Assembly (NCBI RefSeq): GCF_003846175.1
Contig: NZ_ML123044.1
Span: 1,255,931-1,319,930, forward strand
DNA length: 64,000 nt
Direction: 5' to 3'
From: Streptomyces sp. ADI95-17
GTDB lineage: Bacteria; Actinomycetota; Actinomycetes; Streptomycetales; Streptomycetaceae
Below are positions 42,770 to 51,594 of this stretch, piece after piece (within the stretch, counting starts at the first letter, position 1; each line of letters opens with the position of its first letter). The notes under the pieces were generated by a model. The model was not told the DNA's origin and did not search any database. It saw only the letters and a list, made by a program, of their open reading frames with translations. The translations under genes were made by a program, and so were the position numbers.

Positions 42770-42880
42770 GATGGCGTCCTTCCACTAATTCGGCAGGTGC
42801 CGGATGTACATGTAGGCGGGCGTACGTTCGGCCCGCTGCGACCGTCTCCCTAGTGGGCGGCGGTCATTGCGCGAGCCGAG

Positions 42881-43411
42881 TTACTCGGCACCGCCCTGCT
42901 CTTCGAGCTTGACGCGAAGCGCCTCCGCGGTGCGGACGAACTTCGACGGCAGCGCCTGGAAGAGCGAAGCAGCCTGAGACTGCTTGCCCTTGAAGGCACC
43001 GGCCAGCTTGCTGAGCAGAACCTCGCGGGACTCGAGGTCCGCAAGCTTCTTGATCTCATCGGCGGACAGCGCCTTACCGTCAAGGACACCGCCCTTGATG
43101 ATCAGGTTCGGGTTCTCCTTGGCGAAGTCACGAAGACCCTTCGCCGACTCCACCGGGTCACCGGTGATGAAGGCAACCGCCGTCGGACCAGTGAACTGGT
43201 CGTCCAGCGAAGTGATCCCGGCCTCGTTGGCCGCAATCTTGGTCAGCGTGTTCTTCACCACGGCGTACTGGGCGTTCTCACCGAGCGAACGACGCAGCGT
43301 CTTGAGCTGCGCCACGGTGAGACCCCGGTACTCGGTCAGCACAGCGGCGTTCGAGCTGCGGAACTGGTCCGCGAGCTCGGCTACCGCGGCAGCCTTGTCG
43401 GGCCTTGCCAT
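42881..43411 (-). CDS. rplJ: 50S ribosomal protein L10
   Basis: 176 residues starting [20 protein letters not shown]. The globular rRNA-binding domain is followed by a C-terminal helix that carries the L7/L12 dimers. L10 with L12 represses its own mRNA in many bacteria by binding the leader; the 270-nt region upstream would host this structure. Typical length. Confidence 0.97.
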   Translation of the reverse strand: MARPDKAAAVAELADQFRSSNAAVLTEYRGLTVAQLKTLRRSLGENAQYAVVKNTLTKIAANEAGITSLDDQFTGPTAVAFITGDPVESAKGLRDFAKENPNLIIKGGVLDGKALSADEIKKLADLESREVLLSKLAGAFKGKQSQAASLFQALPSKFVRTAEALRVKLEEQGGAE

Positions 43412-43600
43412 GAGCGTCGGCCTCCTTCCGGGTGATGAGGACCGCTCAGAAGGGGCCGGGAAAGACGAAACGCCCCGGCGCAGGCGCCAGGGCGTAGCTC
43501 GACCGAACGAATCCGGGAGCTTTCCACAGTCACCTGCGCAGGTCGCCCGTACTCAACGGATCCTTCGGTCACTGTCCCCTCTTGCGAGAGCACAGCAACG
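43412..43600 (-). ncRNA. candidate L10 leader RNA
   Basis: The rplJ leader contains paired GC-rich segments (GCCCTGGCGCCTGCGCCGGGGC among them) and lies just upstream of rplJ, where an L10 leader is found in many bacteria. The family is known; that this sequence belongs to it is inferred from position and pairing, not from a covariance search. Confidence 0.4.
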
Positions 43601-43625
43601 ACCAGCGGTCTTTGGCTTCTGTAGG

Positions 43626-43655
43626 AGAGTACGCGACCGAAGTCGCGGCGAGCAA
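43626..43655 (-). promoter_or_regulatory. candidate rplJ promoter
   Basis: TTGCTC and TACTCT separated by 18 nt on the minus strand, 31 nt beyond the end of the lipoprotein gene. Consistent with a separate rplJL transcription unit. Confidence 0.45.
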
Positions 43656-43685
43656 ATCCGTCCCGCTCATCGCGGCGGGAGAGGC

Positions 43686-44597
43686 TCAGGACGCGCCCGC
43701 GCCCGCCCCCTGCTGCTGCTTCAGGAGCTCGGCGAAGTCGACCGTGTCCGAGGCCGGCGGCTGCTCGACGGAGACCTTCGTCCCGTAGTCGCTGTAGAAC
43801 ACCGTGGAGTTGAGCTCGCCGGTCTTCATCTGGCCGCGCTCGGTCTTCTTGACCAGCAGGTCGTTGTCGTCGACCCAGATGTCGACCGTCTCCGTGGTGA
43901 TGCCGGCGTCGCTCAGCTGCTTCTTCAGCTGCTCCAGCTGGTCGGCGTCGAGCTCGGAGTTCTTCGCGGTCAGAGCGGCTACGTCGACGGTGCCGGAGTA
44001 GTGCGTGGCGGAGACGCCCCGTACGTCCTCCTTGCCGACCTTCTTGACGTCGCCGGAGGCCAGCAGCGACTTCACTCCCTGGTCGGGGGTGGTGTTCTGC
44101 ATCTGCTGCTTCATCGCCTCGCCGGAGGCGCCCGCCATCTTGGCGAGGTCGGCGTAGCCGTAGTTGATCCAGTGCTTGCCGCCGGTCTGCTTCGCGAAGC
44201 CGTCGCCCATGTTGACGACGTAACCGTCCTTGAAGTACCGGGCCTGCATCGTGCCGGTGCCGCCGGACTGCTTCATGGCGTCCGCCATGCTGCCGCCGGT
44301 GTACGTGATCTCCATGGTGCCGGTGAGACCGTCGGTCCAGTCGATGACACCGGTCTGCTTCATGGACATGGTGGTGCCCATCTGAGTGGTGCCCTCGACC
44401 TTCGCCGAGTTCTCCCCACCGGTCTTCTTCTGTACGTCGAGCAGCGCGGCTATCGGGTCGGCCTTGACGACGCCGCTGCCCTGCTTGTCGCTCTTGTCGC
44501 TCTTGCCGCTGTCCGATCCGCTGCAGGCCGCGACCGACGTCAGCGCCGCTGCCGCCGCCACCGACAGACACACGCGTCGCACGGTACTGGTCCTCAT
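43686..44597 (-). CDS. LppX/LprG-like lipoprotein
   Basis: 303 residues from the ATG at 44597 (GGAAG site). A signal peptide ends in a lipobox (SVAAC25), so the protein is anchored outside the membrane. After a Ser/Lys/Asp-rich linker the domain resembles the lipoprotein family that includes LolA/LprG-type lipid-binding folds: repeated beta strands such as TGTMEITYTGG and YFKDGYVVNMGDGF. The ligand is unknown. The position between rplA and rplJ is a Streptomyces trait. A GTG four codons upstream is less likely because its SD is too close. Confidence 0.75.
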   Translation of the reverse strand: MRTSTVRRVCLSVAAAAALTSVAACSGSDSGKSDKSDKQGSGVVKADPIAALLDVQKKTGGENSAKVEGTTQMGTTMSMKQTGVIDWTDGLTGTMEITYTGGSMADAMKQSGGTGTMQARYFKDGYVVNMGDGFAKQTGGKHWINYGYADLAKMAGASGEAMKQQMQNTTPDQGVKSLLASGDVKKVGKEDVRGVSATHYSGTVDVAALTAKNSELDADQLEQLKKQLSDAGITTETVDIWVDDNDLLVKKTERGQMKTGELNSTVFYSDYGTKVSVEQPPASDTVDFAELLKQQQGAGAGAS

Positions 44598-44683
44598 GTC
44601 AGCTTCCACCCCTCGTTCGGCTCTGTCGGGGCCTCACGCTAACGCACGGGTCCGACAGAGCCTCCGGCAATACGGATACAAGG

Positions 44684-44718
44684 ACGGGCCCCGCACCTCG
44701 AAAGGTTGCGGGGCCCGT
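44684..44718 (-). terminator. rplA terminator
   Basis: A 12-bp GC-rich stem (ACGGGCCCCGCA with TGCGGGGCCCGT) plus extra pairs in the loop, 41 nt downstream of the rplA stop. It ends the rplKA unit before the lipoprotein gene. Confidence 0.65.
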
Positions 44719-44759
44719 CAATGTCACACGTGACGCGGCTTGCTGCCGAGCGCTGGGGC

Positions 44760-45482
44760 TCAGACGGCGGCCGGGTCCTCCTCGACGAGGAGGTTACGGG
44801 TGCGGTTGGCGTCCAGCGGGATGCCGGGGCCCATCGTGGTGGCCAGGGTGGCCTTCTTGATGTAGCGGCCCTTGGCGGCGGACGGCTTCAGACGGAGGAT
44901 CTCCTCCAGCGCCGCTGCGTAGTTCTCCACCAGCTTGGTGTCGTCGAACGACGTCTTGCCGATGATGAAGTGCAGGTTCGAGTGCTTGTCGACGCGGAAC
45001 TCGATCTTGCCGCCCTTGATGTCGTTGACAGCCTTCACGACGTCGGGGGTGACGGTGCCGGTCTTCGGGTTCGGCATCAGACCACGCGGACCGAGCACGC
45101 GGCCGAGGCGGCCGACCTTGCCCATGAGGTCCGGAGTGGCGACGACGGCGTCGAAGTCCAGACGGCCCTTCGCCACCTCGTCGATGAGCTCGTCGGCGCC
45201 GACGATGTCGGCTCCAGCGGCTTCCGCGGCCGCAGCACGGTCACCGGTCGCGAAGACCAGGACCCGGGCGGTCTTGCCGGTGCCGTGCGGGAGGTTCACG
45301 GTGCCACGGACCATCTGGTCGGCCTTGCGCGGGTCGACACCCAGGCAGAACGCGACCTCGACGGTGCCGTCGAACTTCGTGGAGGCGGTGTCCTTGGCGA
45401 GACGGACGGCCTCGAGCGGCGCGTAGTTGCGCGACCGGTCGACCTTGGCGTCCGCAGCGCGGAGGTTCTTGCTGCGCTTCAC
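44760..45482 (-). CDS. rplA: 50S ribosomal protein L1
   Basis: 240 residues starting [20 protein letters not shown]. The family segment [19 protein letters not shown] is intact. L1 forms the mobile stalk that expels E-site tRNA, and often represses its own operon. It starts 82 nt after rplK. Normal length. Confidence 0.97.
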   Translation of the reverse strand: MKRSKNLRAADAKVDRSRNYAPLEAVRLAKDTASTKFDGTVEVAFCLGVDPRKADQMVRGTVNLPHGTGKTARVLVFATGDRAAAAEAAGADIVGADELIDEVAKGRLDFDAVVATPDLMGKVGRLGRVLGPRGLMPNPKTGTVTPDVVKAVNDIKGGKIEFRVDKHSNLHFIIGKTSFDDTKLVENYAAALEEILRLKPSAAKGRYIKKATLATTMGPGIPLDANRTRNLLVEEDPAAV

Positions 45483-45564
45483 TTCTACTCCTGTTGGTTT
45501 CAGGGTGTGGAGTCGTGGTGCGGGCCAGCGCTTGGCCCTACCACTGAGGATGTGAGGGGCTGAA

Positions 45565-45999
45565 TCAGCCTTCGACCGTGATGCCCATGGAACGGGCGGT
45601 GCCAGCGATGATCTTCGACGCGGCGTCGAGGTCGTTGGCGTTCAGGTCGGGGAGCTTCGTCGTGGCGATCTCACGGACCTGGGCAGCCGTCAGCTTGGCA
45701 ACCTTGGTCTTGTGCGGCTCGCCGGAGCCCTTCTCCACGCCCGCGGCCTTGAGGATCAGCTTCGCGGCCGGCGGAGTCTTGGTCACGAAGGTGAAGGAAC
45801 GGTCCTCGTAGACCGTGATCTCCACCGGCACGACCATGCCACGCTGCGACTCGGTCGCGGCGTTGTAGGCCTTGCAGAACTCCATGATGTTGACGCCGTG
45901 CTGGCCGAGCGCGGGGCCGACCGGCGGGGCCGGGTTGGCCGCACCGGCGTTGATCTGGAGCTTGATCAGCCCCGTGACCTTCTTCTTCTTGGGAGGCAT
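45565..45999 (-). CDS. rplK: 50S ribosomal protein L11
   Basis: 144 residues starting [35 protein letters not shown]. The proline-rich thiopeptide-contact loop is normal. L11 with 23S rRNA forms the GTPase-associated centre and is needed for RelA activation. A GGAG site precedes the ATG. First gene of rplKA. Confidence 0.97.
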
Positions 46000-46068
46000 T
46001 GCTCTCTCCGGGTCCTAGTGAGAGTGTTTCGCCGCCTTCCGGTCATCCGGATGGAGGCATACCGCACA

Positions 46069-46096
46069 ACGATAACGGGTATAGCTGCGCGACCAA
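46069..46096 (-). promoter_or_regulatory. candidate rplK promoter
   Basis: TTGGTC and TATCGT with 16-nt spacing. The -35 hexamer overlaps the T-tract of the nusG terminator, so ending nusG transcription and starting rplK share bases. Confidence 0.4.
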
Positions 46097-46098
46097 AA

Positions 46099-46144
46099 AC
46101 CGAGCAGGTCAGACGGGCTTTGCAGCCGGTCTGACCTGCTCGGT
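46099..46144 (-). terminator. nusG rho-independent terminator
   Basis: A perfect 16-bp stem (46099-46114 with 46129-46144) and a 14-nt loop, followed on the minus strand by TTTTTGG. It is the most textbook-like terminator in the window and ends secE-nusG. Confidence 0.85.
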
Positions 46145-46175
46145 AGGCATGTGTCCAGAGACTGGCGGAAAACCG

Positions 46176-47051
46176 CTAGTTCTTCTGGATCTGGTCGAAG
46201 CTGAGCTCGACCGGGGTCTCGCGGCCGAAGATCTCGACGAGACCCTTGACCTTCTTCGAGTCGGCGTTGATCTCGTTGATCGTCGCCTGCAGCGTCGCGA
46301 ACGGGCCGTCGGTGACGGTGACCGAGTCGCCGACCTCGAAGTCGAGCACCTGAACCTCGACCTTGCGGGCCGGAGCCGGCTTGCCCTCGGCCTCGGCGGC
46401 CTCACGGGCGGCCTTCTCCTCGGCCTCCGGGGCGAGCATCTTGACGATCTCGTCCAGGGTCAGCGGGTACGGGTCGTAGGCGTTGCCCACGAAGCCGGTG
46501 ACGCCGGGAGTGTTGCGGACGACGCCCCAGGACTCGTTCGTCAGGTCCATGCGCACCAGGACGTAGCCCGGGAGCTTGTTCTGGCGGACGTTCTTGCGCT
46601 CGCCGTTCTTGATCTGGACGATCTCTTCCTCGGGCACTTCGGCCTGGTAGATGAAGTCCTCGACGTTGAGCGAGACGGCGCGCTGCTCCAGGTTGGCCTT
46701 CACGCGCTTCTCGTAACCGGCGTACGTGTGGATGACGTACCACTCGCCGGGAAGGCCGCGCAGCTCGTCGCGCAGGGCGGTGACGGCGTCGACGGGCTCG
46801 GCCGGCTCGGCCTCTTCCTCGTCGTCCTCGTCGCTCTCGGATTCGGCGTCGGCCTCCGCGGCCTCTTCCTCGTCCTCATCCTCGACGTGCAGGGCGGCCT
46901 GCTCGGCGGGCTCACCTGCGGCGGCGTCGGCAGCTTCGGCCTGGTCCGGCTCCTCGGCGTCCGCCGCCTCGACGATGTCGAGCTCGTCCTCGGCGGACTC
47001 GAAGGCGCCCGCCGTCGGCTCGACGGCGTCGTTCAGGTTCGGGTCAGACAC
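46176..47051 (-). CDS. nusG: transcription termination/antitermination factor NusG
   Basis: 291 residues from a GTG at 47051 ([15 protein letters not shown]). The first 100 residues are an acidic Glu/Asp/Ala-rich extension typical of Streptomyces. The NGN domain ([20 protein letters not shown]) and the C-terminal KOW domain ([18 protein letters not shown]) follow. It binds RNA polymerase and links it to Rho or S10. Translation starts 73 nt after secE across a small hairpin. Longer starts are possible but not supported by the family. Confidence 0.96.
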   Translation of the reverse strand: MSDPNLNDAVEPTAGAFESAEDELDIVEAADAEEPDQAEAADAAAGEPAEQAALHVEDEDEEEAAEADAESESDEDDEEEAEPAEPVDAVTALRDELRGLPGEWYVIHTYAGYEKRVKANLEQRAVSLNVEDFIYQAEVPEEEIVQIKNGERKNVRQNKLPGYVLVRMDLTNESWGVVRNTPGVTGFVGNAYDPYPLTLDEIVKMLAPEAEEKAAREAAEAEGKPAPARKVEVQVLDFEVGDSVTVTDGPFATLQATINEINADSKKVKGLVEIFGRETPVELSFDQIQKN

Positions 47052-47096
47052 GGTGGCTGCTTCTTCCTGGATACAAATGGGTGGAACATGCGAAAG

Positions 47097-47115
47097 GGGC
47101 GCCCATGAGGCGCCC
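47097..47115 (-). other. secE-nusG intercistronic hairpin
   Basis: A 7-bp stem (GGGCGCC with GGCGCCC) closing a 5-nt loop, 9 nt after the secE stop. Weak; may modulate relative levels of SecE and NusG. Confidence 0.4.
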
Positions 47116-47124
47116 TCCGCGGGA

Positions 47125-47412
47125 TCAGCCGAAGACGTACTTGATGACCCGCTGGAATCCGAAGTCAATCACGGTAACCAGACCGATCATGACGACGACG
47201 AAGACAATCACCACAGTGGTGTATGTCGTCAGCTGGCTGCGAGTCGGCCAGACGACCTTGCGCAACTCGGCGACGATCTGGCGGTAGAACAGCGCGAGAC
47301 GGCCCAGAGGGCCCTTCTTTCCGCGCTTGCCGCCCTTCCGGGTCTTCTTCTTCGACTCGGGTACTTCATCCTCGGCATCAGGCATGTCGATGGAGCCCAC
47401 GGCGTCCGTCAC
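47125..47412 (-). CDS. secE: preprotein translocase subunit SecE
   Basis: 95 residues from a GTG at 47412 ([16 protein letters not shown]), with AGGTGAG upstream. A charged N-terminal region ([13 protein letters not shown]) precedes the amphipathic helix with VVWPTRSQL and one membrane segment ([15 protein letters not shown]). It clamps SecY. It lies in the conserved order tRNA-Trp, secE, nusG. An upstream in-frame start exists but enters the tRNA gene. Confidence 0.95.
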   Translation of the reverse strand: MTDAVGSIDMPDAEDEVPESKKKTRKGGKRGKKGPLGRLALFYRQIVAELRKVVWPTRSQLTTYTTVVIVFVVVMIGLVTVIDFGFQRVIKYVFG

Positions 47413-47518
47413 GCTTCTCACCTGATTCCGGGTCGTGGCCGTGCCGCGCCCGGTGGAGCCGCACGGCGGTGCATTGAAGTACGTACATGCGCACACATCC
47501 TGGCGAAGGAGTGTGTAG

Positions 47519-47591
47519 CAGGGCCGGAGGGACTTGAACCCCCAACCGCTGGTTTTGGAGACCAGTGCTCTACCAATTGAGCTACGACCCT
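47519..47591 (-). tRNA. tRNA-Trp (anticodon CCA)
   Basis: A complete 73-nt cloverleaf: acceptor AGGGTCG with CGGCCCT, D arm GCTC/GAGC, anticodon stem CTGGT/ACCAG with loop CTCCAAA, and T arm GGGGG-TTCAAGT-CCCTC. Discriminator G. The 3' CCA is not encoded. Directly upstream of secE. Confidence 0.97.
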
Positions 47592-47816
47592 TTGTGGTTT
47601 CCACCAACCTACCGCATCTCCCCGGATGCCCCGGGTGCAGGAACAGTGCGGCTGGTGAAGGCCAACGACAGGTGAGTGTACGTGTTCAGCGGCCCGGCGT
47701 CGAACAGATAGCTCCCGACCGCTCCTGGTCGCATGTTGTCCGCATGCTGTCCGAGTCGTGTCCGGTCCCTGAAACCGCTGCGCCGACAGGGATCACGGTC
47801 TGGAACCATGGGAGCC

Positions 47817-49043
47817 ATGAGCGCTGCAACTTCCCCCTCCGAGCGCCGGGTCTCCGCCCGCATCGGTGCGATCTCCGAGTCCGCCACCCTCGCCGTGGAC
47901 GCCAAGGCCAAGGCCCTCAAGGCCGCCGGCCGTCCGGTGATCGGCTTCGGTGCCGGCGAGCCCGACTTCCCGACCCCCGGCTACATCGTCGACGCCGCGG
48001 TCGAGGCCTGCCGTAACCCGAAGTACCACCGCTACACCCCGGCAGGAGGGCTCCCGGAGCTCAAGGCCGCCATCGCGGAGAAGACGCTGCGCGACTCCGG
48101 CTACGAGGTCGACGCCTCGCAGATCCTGGTGACCAACGGCGGGAAGCAGGCCATCTACGAGGCGTTCGCCGCGATCCTCGACCCGGGCGACGAGGTCATC
48201 GTCCCCGCCCCCTACTGGACCACCTACCCCGAGTCGATCCGGCTGGCCGGCGGTGTCCCGGTGGAGGTCGTGGCCGACGAGACCACCGGCTACCGGGTCT
48301 CCGTCGAGCAGCTGGAGGCGGCGCGCACCGAGCGCACCAAGGTCGTCCTGTTCGTCTCGCCCTCGAACCCGACCGGTGCCGTGTACAGCGAGGCCGACGC
48401 CGAGGCGATCGGACACTGGGCCGTCGAGCACGGCCTGTGGGTGCTGACCGACGAGATCTACGAGCACCTGGTCTACGGGGACGCGAAGTTCACCTCGCTG
48501 CCCGCGATCGTGCCCGAGCTGCGTGACAGGTGCATCGTGGTCAACGGCGTCGCCAAGACGTACGCGATGACCGGCTGGCGGGTGGGCTGGATCGTCGGTC
48601 CGAAGGACGTAGTCAAGGCCGCGACCAACCTCCAGTCGCACGCCACGTCCAACGTCTCCAACGTGGCCCAGGTCGCCGCGCTGGCCGCCGTCTCCGGGAG
48701 CCTGGACGCGGTCGCCGAGATGCGGACCGCCTTCGACCGGCGCCGGCGGACCATCGTGCGGATGCTCAACGAGATCGACGGGGTGCTGTGCCCGGAGCCC
48801 GAGGGCGCGTTCTACGCGTACCCCTCGGTGAAGGAACTGCTCGGCAAGGAGATCCGCGGCAGGCGCCCGGCCACCTCGGTCGAGCTGGCGGCGCTGATCC
48901 TGGACGAGGCCGAGGTCGCGGTCGTACCGGGCGAGGCCTTCGGCACGCCGGGCTACCTGCGGCTCTCGTACGCGCTGGGCGACGACGACCTCGTCGAGGG
49001 CGTCTCGCGGCTCCAGAAGCTGCTGGGCGAGGCCAAGTCCTAG
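47817..49043 (+). CDS. aspC: aspartate aminotransferase-like PLP enzyme
   Basis: 408 residues from the ATG at 47817 ([20 protein letters not shown]). Class I/II aminotransferase: [21 protein letters not shown], the PLP lysine in [16 protein letters not shown] and the arginine in YLRLSYA. It transfers an amino group, most likely between aspartate and 2-oxoglutarate; a broader specificity (for example towards prephenate) is possible. An ATG three codons upstream (47808) is an alternative. It is divergent from tRNA-Trp and is followed by a strong terminator. Confidence 0.9.
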   Translation: MSAATSPSERRVSARIGAISESATLAVDAKAKALKAAGRPVIGFGAGEPDFPTPGYIVDAAVEACRNPKYHRYTPAGGLPELKAAIAEKTLRDSGYEVDASQILVTNGGKQAIYEAFAAILDPGDEVIVPAPYWTTYPESIRLAGGVPVEVVADETTGYRVSVEQLEAARTERTKVVLFVSPSNPTGAVYSEADAEAIGHWAVEHGLWVLTDEIYEHLVYGDAKFTSLPAIVPELRDRCIVVNGVAKTYAMTGWRVGWIVGPKDVVKAATNLQSHATSNVSNVAQVAALAAVSGSLDAVAEMRTAFDRRRRTIVRMLNEIDGVLCPEPEGAFYAYPSVKELLGKEIRGRRPATSVELAALILDEAEVAVVPGEAFGTPGYLRLSYALGDDDLVEGVSRLQKLLGEAKS

Positions 49044-49062
49044 TACGTCCCGCGTTCCCGTG

Positions 49063-49096
49063 GAGCGGCCCCCCGGCCCCGGCCGGGGGGCCGCTC
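49063..49096 (+). terminator. aspC terminator
   Basis: A GC-rich 16-nt inverted repeat with a minimal loop (GAGCGGCC ... GGCCGCTC) 20 nt after the aspC stop. No U-tract, as common for Streptomyces terminators. Confidence 0.65.
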
Positions 49097-49167
49097 GCGC
49101 GTTCGGGGGTCAACTCGATGGGGAAAGCGGCTACCGCTCGACCCCGGGTGTGCGGCAGGATCTTGGA

Positions 49168-50190
49168 ATGGAGCGTGATGTACGGCTGTTGCCCAAGGCC
49201 CACCTGCACCTGCATTTCACCGGGTCGATGCGGCCGACGACCCTGCTCGAACTCGCCGACAAGTACGGCGTGCACCTGCCTGATGCCCTGACCGGCGGCG
49301 AGCCGCCGAAGCTGCGGGCCACGGACGAGCGCGGATGGTTCCGTTTCCAGCGGCTCTACGACATCGCCCGGTCCTGTCTCAGGTCCCCCGAGGACATTCA
49401 GCGGCTGGTCCGCGAGGCGGCCCAGGAGGACGTCGCGGACGGCTCGGGCTGGCTGGAGATCCAGGTCGACCCCACCTCGTACGCGCCGCTGCTCGGCGGG
49501 CTGATCCCGGCGATCGAGATCATTCTGGACGCGGTGGACAGCGCCTCGCGCGGGACCGGGCTGCCGATCCGGGTGGTGATCGCGGCGAACCGGATGAAGC
49601 ATCCGCTGGACGCCCGGACGCTCGCCCGGCTCGCGGTGCGGTACGCGGACCGGGGCGTGGTCGGATTCGGGCTCTCCAACGACGAGCGCCGCGGGATGGC
49701 CCGGGACTTCGACCGGGCCTTCGCCATCGCCCGCGAGGGCGGTCTGCTGGCCGCGCCGCACGGCGGGGAGCTGTCCGGCCCCTCCAGCGTCCGGGACTGC
49801 CTGGACGACCTCGACGCGGCCCGGATCGGGCACGGCGTACGGGCCGCCGAGGACCCCCGGCTGCTGCGCACGCTGGCCGAGCGCCAGGTGACCTGCGAGG
49901 TCTGCCCGGCGTCGAACGTGGCGCTGGGCGTCTACGAGAAGCCCGCCGACGTACCCCTGCGCAAACTGTTCGAGGCCGGGGTGCCGATGGCGCTGGGCGC
50001 GGACGATCCGCTGCTCTTCGGTTCCCGGCTGGCCGCGCAGTACGACCTGGTGCGGCGCCACCACGCGTTCACCGACGAGGAGCTGGCGGAACTGGCCCGG
50101 CAGTCGGTCCGGGGCTCCGCCGCACCGGCTCCGGTGCGGGCGCAGCTCCTGGCGGGCGTCGACGACTGGCTGGCGAAGCCCGCGGGGTAG
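49168..50190 (+). CDS. add: adenosine deaminase
   Basis: 340 residues from the ATG at 49168. All metal and catalytic residues are visible: HLHLHFTGS, the APHGGE motif, IGHGVRA and ALGADDP. It deaminates adenosine to inosine in purine salvage. The N-terminal HLHLHFTG differs from the usual HLHLDGA, so a related nucleoside could be the true substrate. Ends 8 nt before the convergent TetR gene. Confidence 0.85.
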   Translation: MERDVRLLPKAHLHLHFTGSMRPTTLLELADKYGVHLPDALTGGEPPKLRATDERGWFRFQRLYDIARSCLRSPEDIQRLVREAAQEDVADGSGWLEIQVDPTSYAPLLGGLIPAIEIILDAVDSASRGTGLPIRVVIAANRMKHPLDARTLARLAVRYADRGVVGFGLSNDERRGMARDFDRAFAIAREGGLLAAPHGGELSGPSSVRDCLDDLDAARIGHGVRAAEDPRLLRTLAERQVTCEVCPASNVALGVYEKPADVPLRKLFEAGVPMALGADDPLLFGSRLAAQYDLVRRHHAFTDEELAELARQSVRGSAAPAPVRAQLLAGVDDWLAKPAG

Positions 50191-50198
50191 GTCTCCGG

Positions 50199-50804
50199 TT
50201 ACGCCCCGACGCCGCGCATCAGCGTGCTCGCCAGGGACGCGGCGAACTCGTCGAGAGGCTGCGGCGGTTCTCCGCCCGCCGCGGCCTCGTAGGCGAAGGC
50301 GCGTTGCGCGCAGGCTCCCAGCAGCAGCGACGCGGCCGCGTAGGTGTCCGCGTCGGCGCGGACCCGGCCGGCCGCCTGTTCGGAGCGCAGATAGGCGTCC
50401 AGGCCCCTGATGGGCATGTGCGGGCCGGTACCGAGCTCCCGCATCGCCTCGTTGTGGCGTTCCTTGAGCCTGGGCTCGGCGTACAGCGAGGCGGCGATCG
50501 GGAAGCTCTGCTCGTAGAAGAGCGCGGCCTGGCGGGCGATCTCGGTGAGGTTCTGCTCGACGGTCCGCTCCCCCGCCCCGGGTGACACCACAAGCCGTTT
50601 CAGCAGCGGGTTGAGCCTGGGCAGCCGCTCCTTGAGCACGGTCACGAACAGCTCTTCCTTGCTCGCGAAGTGCTTGTAGAGCGCGGCCTCCGAGCAGCCC
50701 GCGGCCCTGGCGATCTCCTTGGTGGTGGCGCGGGCCAGGCCGATGGTGAGCATCAGCTGATGGGCGGCGTCGATGATGCGGACGCGGGCCGGCTTCTGCT
50801 CCAT
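50199..50804 (-). CDS. TetR-family repressor
   Basis: 201 residues. The N-terminal HTH is clear: RIIDAAHQLMLTIGLARATTKEIARAAGCSEAALYKHFASKEELF. The C-terminal ligand-binding domain is not assignable. It is divergent from the NAD(P)-binding protein at 50892, and an inverted-repeat operator lies between them, so it probably represses both. Confidence 0.9.
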   Translation of the reverse strand: MEQKPARVRIIDAAHQLMLTIGLARATTKEIARAAGCSEAALYKHFASKEELFVTVLKERLPRLNPLLKRLVVSPGAGERTVEQNLTEIARQAALFYEQSFPIAASLYAEPRLKERHNEAMRELGTGPHMPIRGLDAYLRSEQAAGRVRADADTYAAASLLLGACAQRAFAYEAAAGGEPPQPLDEFAASLASTLMRGVGA

Positions 50805-50832
50805 GCGTACTCCAACGAGGCTTGACGAGGTG

Positions 50833-50875
50833 GTGAGTATCCACTCACTCTAGGGGTGAGTGAATACTTACTCAC
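50833..50875. promoter_or_regulatory. double operator in the TetR/NAD(P)-binding-protein intergenic region
   Basis: Two adjacent inverted repeats with the same half-sites: GTGAGT-N4-ACTCAC (50833-50848) and GTGAGT-N8-ACTCAC (50856-50875). They lie in the 87-nt divergent promoter region. Binding by the adjacent TetR is inferred. Confidence 0.65.
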
Positions 50876-50891
50876 CCTGGGAGGGTGCGCA

Positions 50892-51527
50892 ATGAGGATC
50901 ACGGTGTTCGGCGCCACGGGCGGCGTCGGTCAGGAGATCGTCCGTCAGGCGCTGGCGGCGGGCCACGAGGTGACGGCGGTGGTCCGCGACCCGGCGCGGC
51001 TGCCCGTCCCGCTCTCCGACGTACAGGTCCACACCGCCGCGCGCATGGACGATCCGGAGGCCCTGCGCGAGGCGGTCGCGGGCCGGGACGCGGTGCTCTC
51101 CGCGCTCGGCTCGCGCGGCCGGAAGGCGGACGGGGTCGCCGAGCGGCTCACCGGCTCGGTGCTGGCCGCGATGGAGGCGGAGGGGGTGCGGCGGCTGCTG
51201 GTGGTCAGCGCGGCCCCGGTCGGCCCCCGGCCGGCCGACGACCCGCTGCCGGACCGGCTGGCCCGCAAGGTGATCGGGGCGGTCCTCAAGGAGGTCTACG
51301 CGGACCTGACGCTGATGGAGGCCGCGCTGGCCCGGAGCGCGACGGACTGGACGTCCGTACGGCCGCCGAAGCTCACCGACGGGCCGCTGACGGGGAAGTA
51401 CCGGACGGCCGTCGGCGGCACTCCACGCAGCGGCCGGACCATCTCGCGGGCGGATGTGGCGCACGCGATGCTGGCGCTGATCGACGACCCGGCGACGGTG
51501 AAGCAGGGCGTGGGCGTGGCGTACTGA
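50892..51527 (+). CDS. NAD(P)-binding SDR/NmrA-like protein
   Basis: 211 residues starting MRITVFGATGGVGQEIV, the Rossmann GxxGxxG motif. It resembles atypical short-chain dehydrogenases (NmrA/BVR-B type) that bind NAD(P)H; the usual catalytic Tyr-x3-Lys is not apparent. Probably controlled by the divergent TetR. Function unknown; redox-stress roles are common in such pairs. Confidence 0.8.
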   Translation: MRITVFGATGGVGQEIVRQALAAGHEVTAVVRDPARLPVPLSDVQVHTAARMDDPEALREAVAGRDAVLSALGSRGRKADGVAERLTGSVLAAMEAEGVRRLLVVSAAPVGPRPADDPLPDRLARKVIGAVLKEVYADLTLMEAALARSATDWTSVRPPKLTDGPLTGKYRTAVGGTPRSGRTISRADVAHAMLALIDDPATVKQGVGVAY

Positions 51528-51540
51528 GCGGGACGGGCCC

Positions 51541-51594
51541 GCCTTGCCCTGCCTTGCCCTGCCTTGCCCTGCCTTGCCCTGCCTTGCCCTGCCT
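51541..51594. repeat. 10-bp tandem repeat between convergent genes
   Basis: Five perfect copies of GCCTTGCCCT followed by GCCT, filling the 65-nt gap between the NAD(P)-binding protein and murB and touching the murB stop. Likely variable in copy number between strains. Confidence 0.95.
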
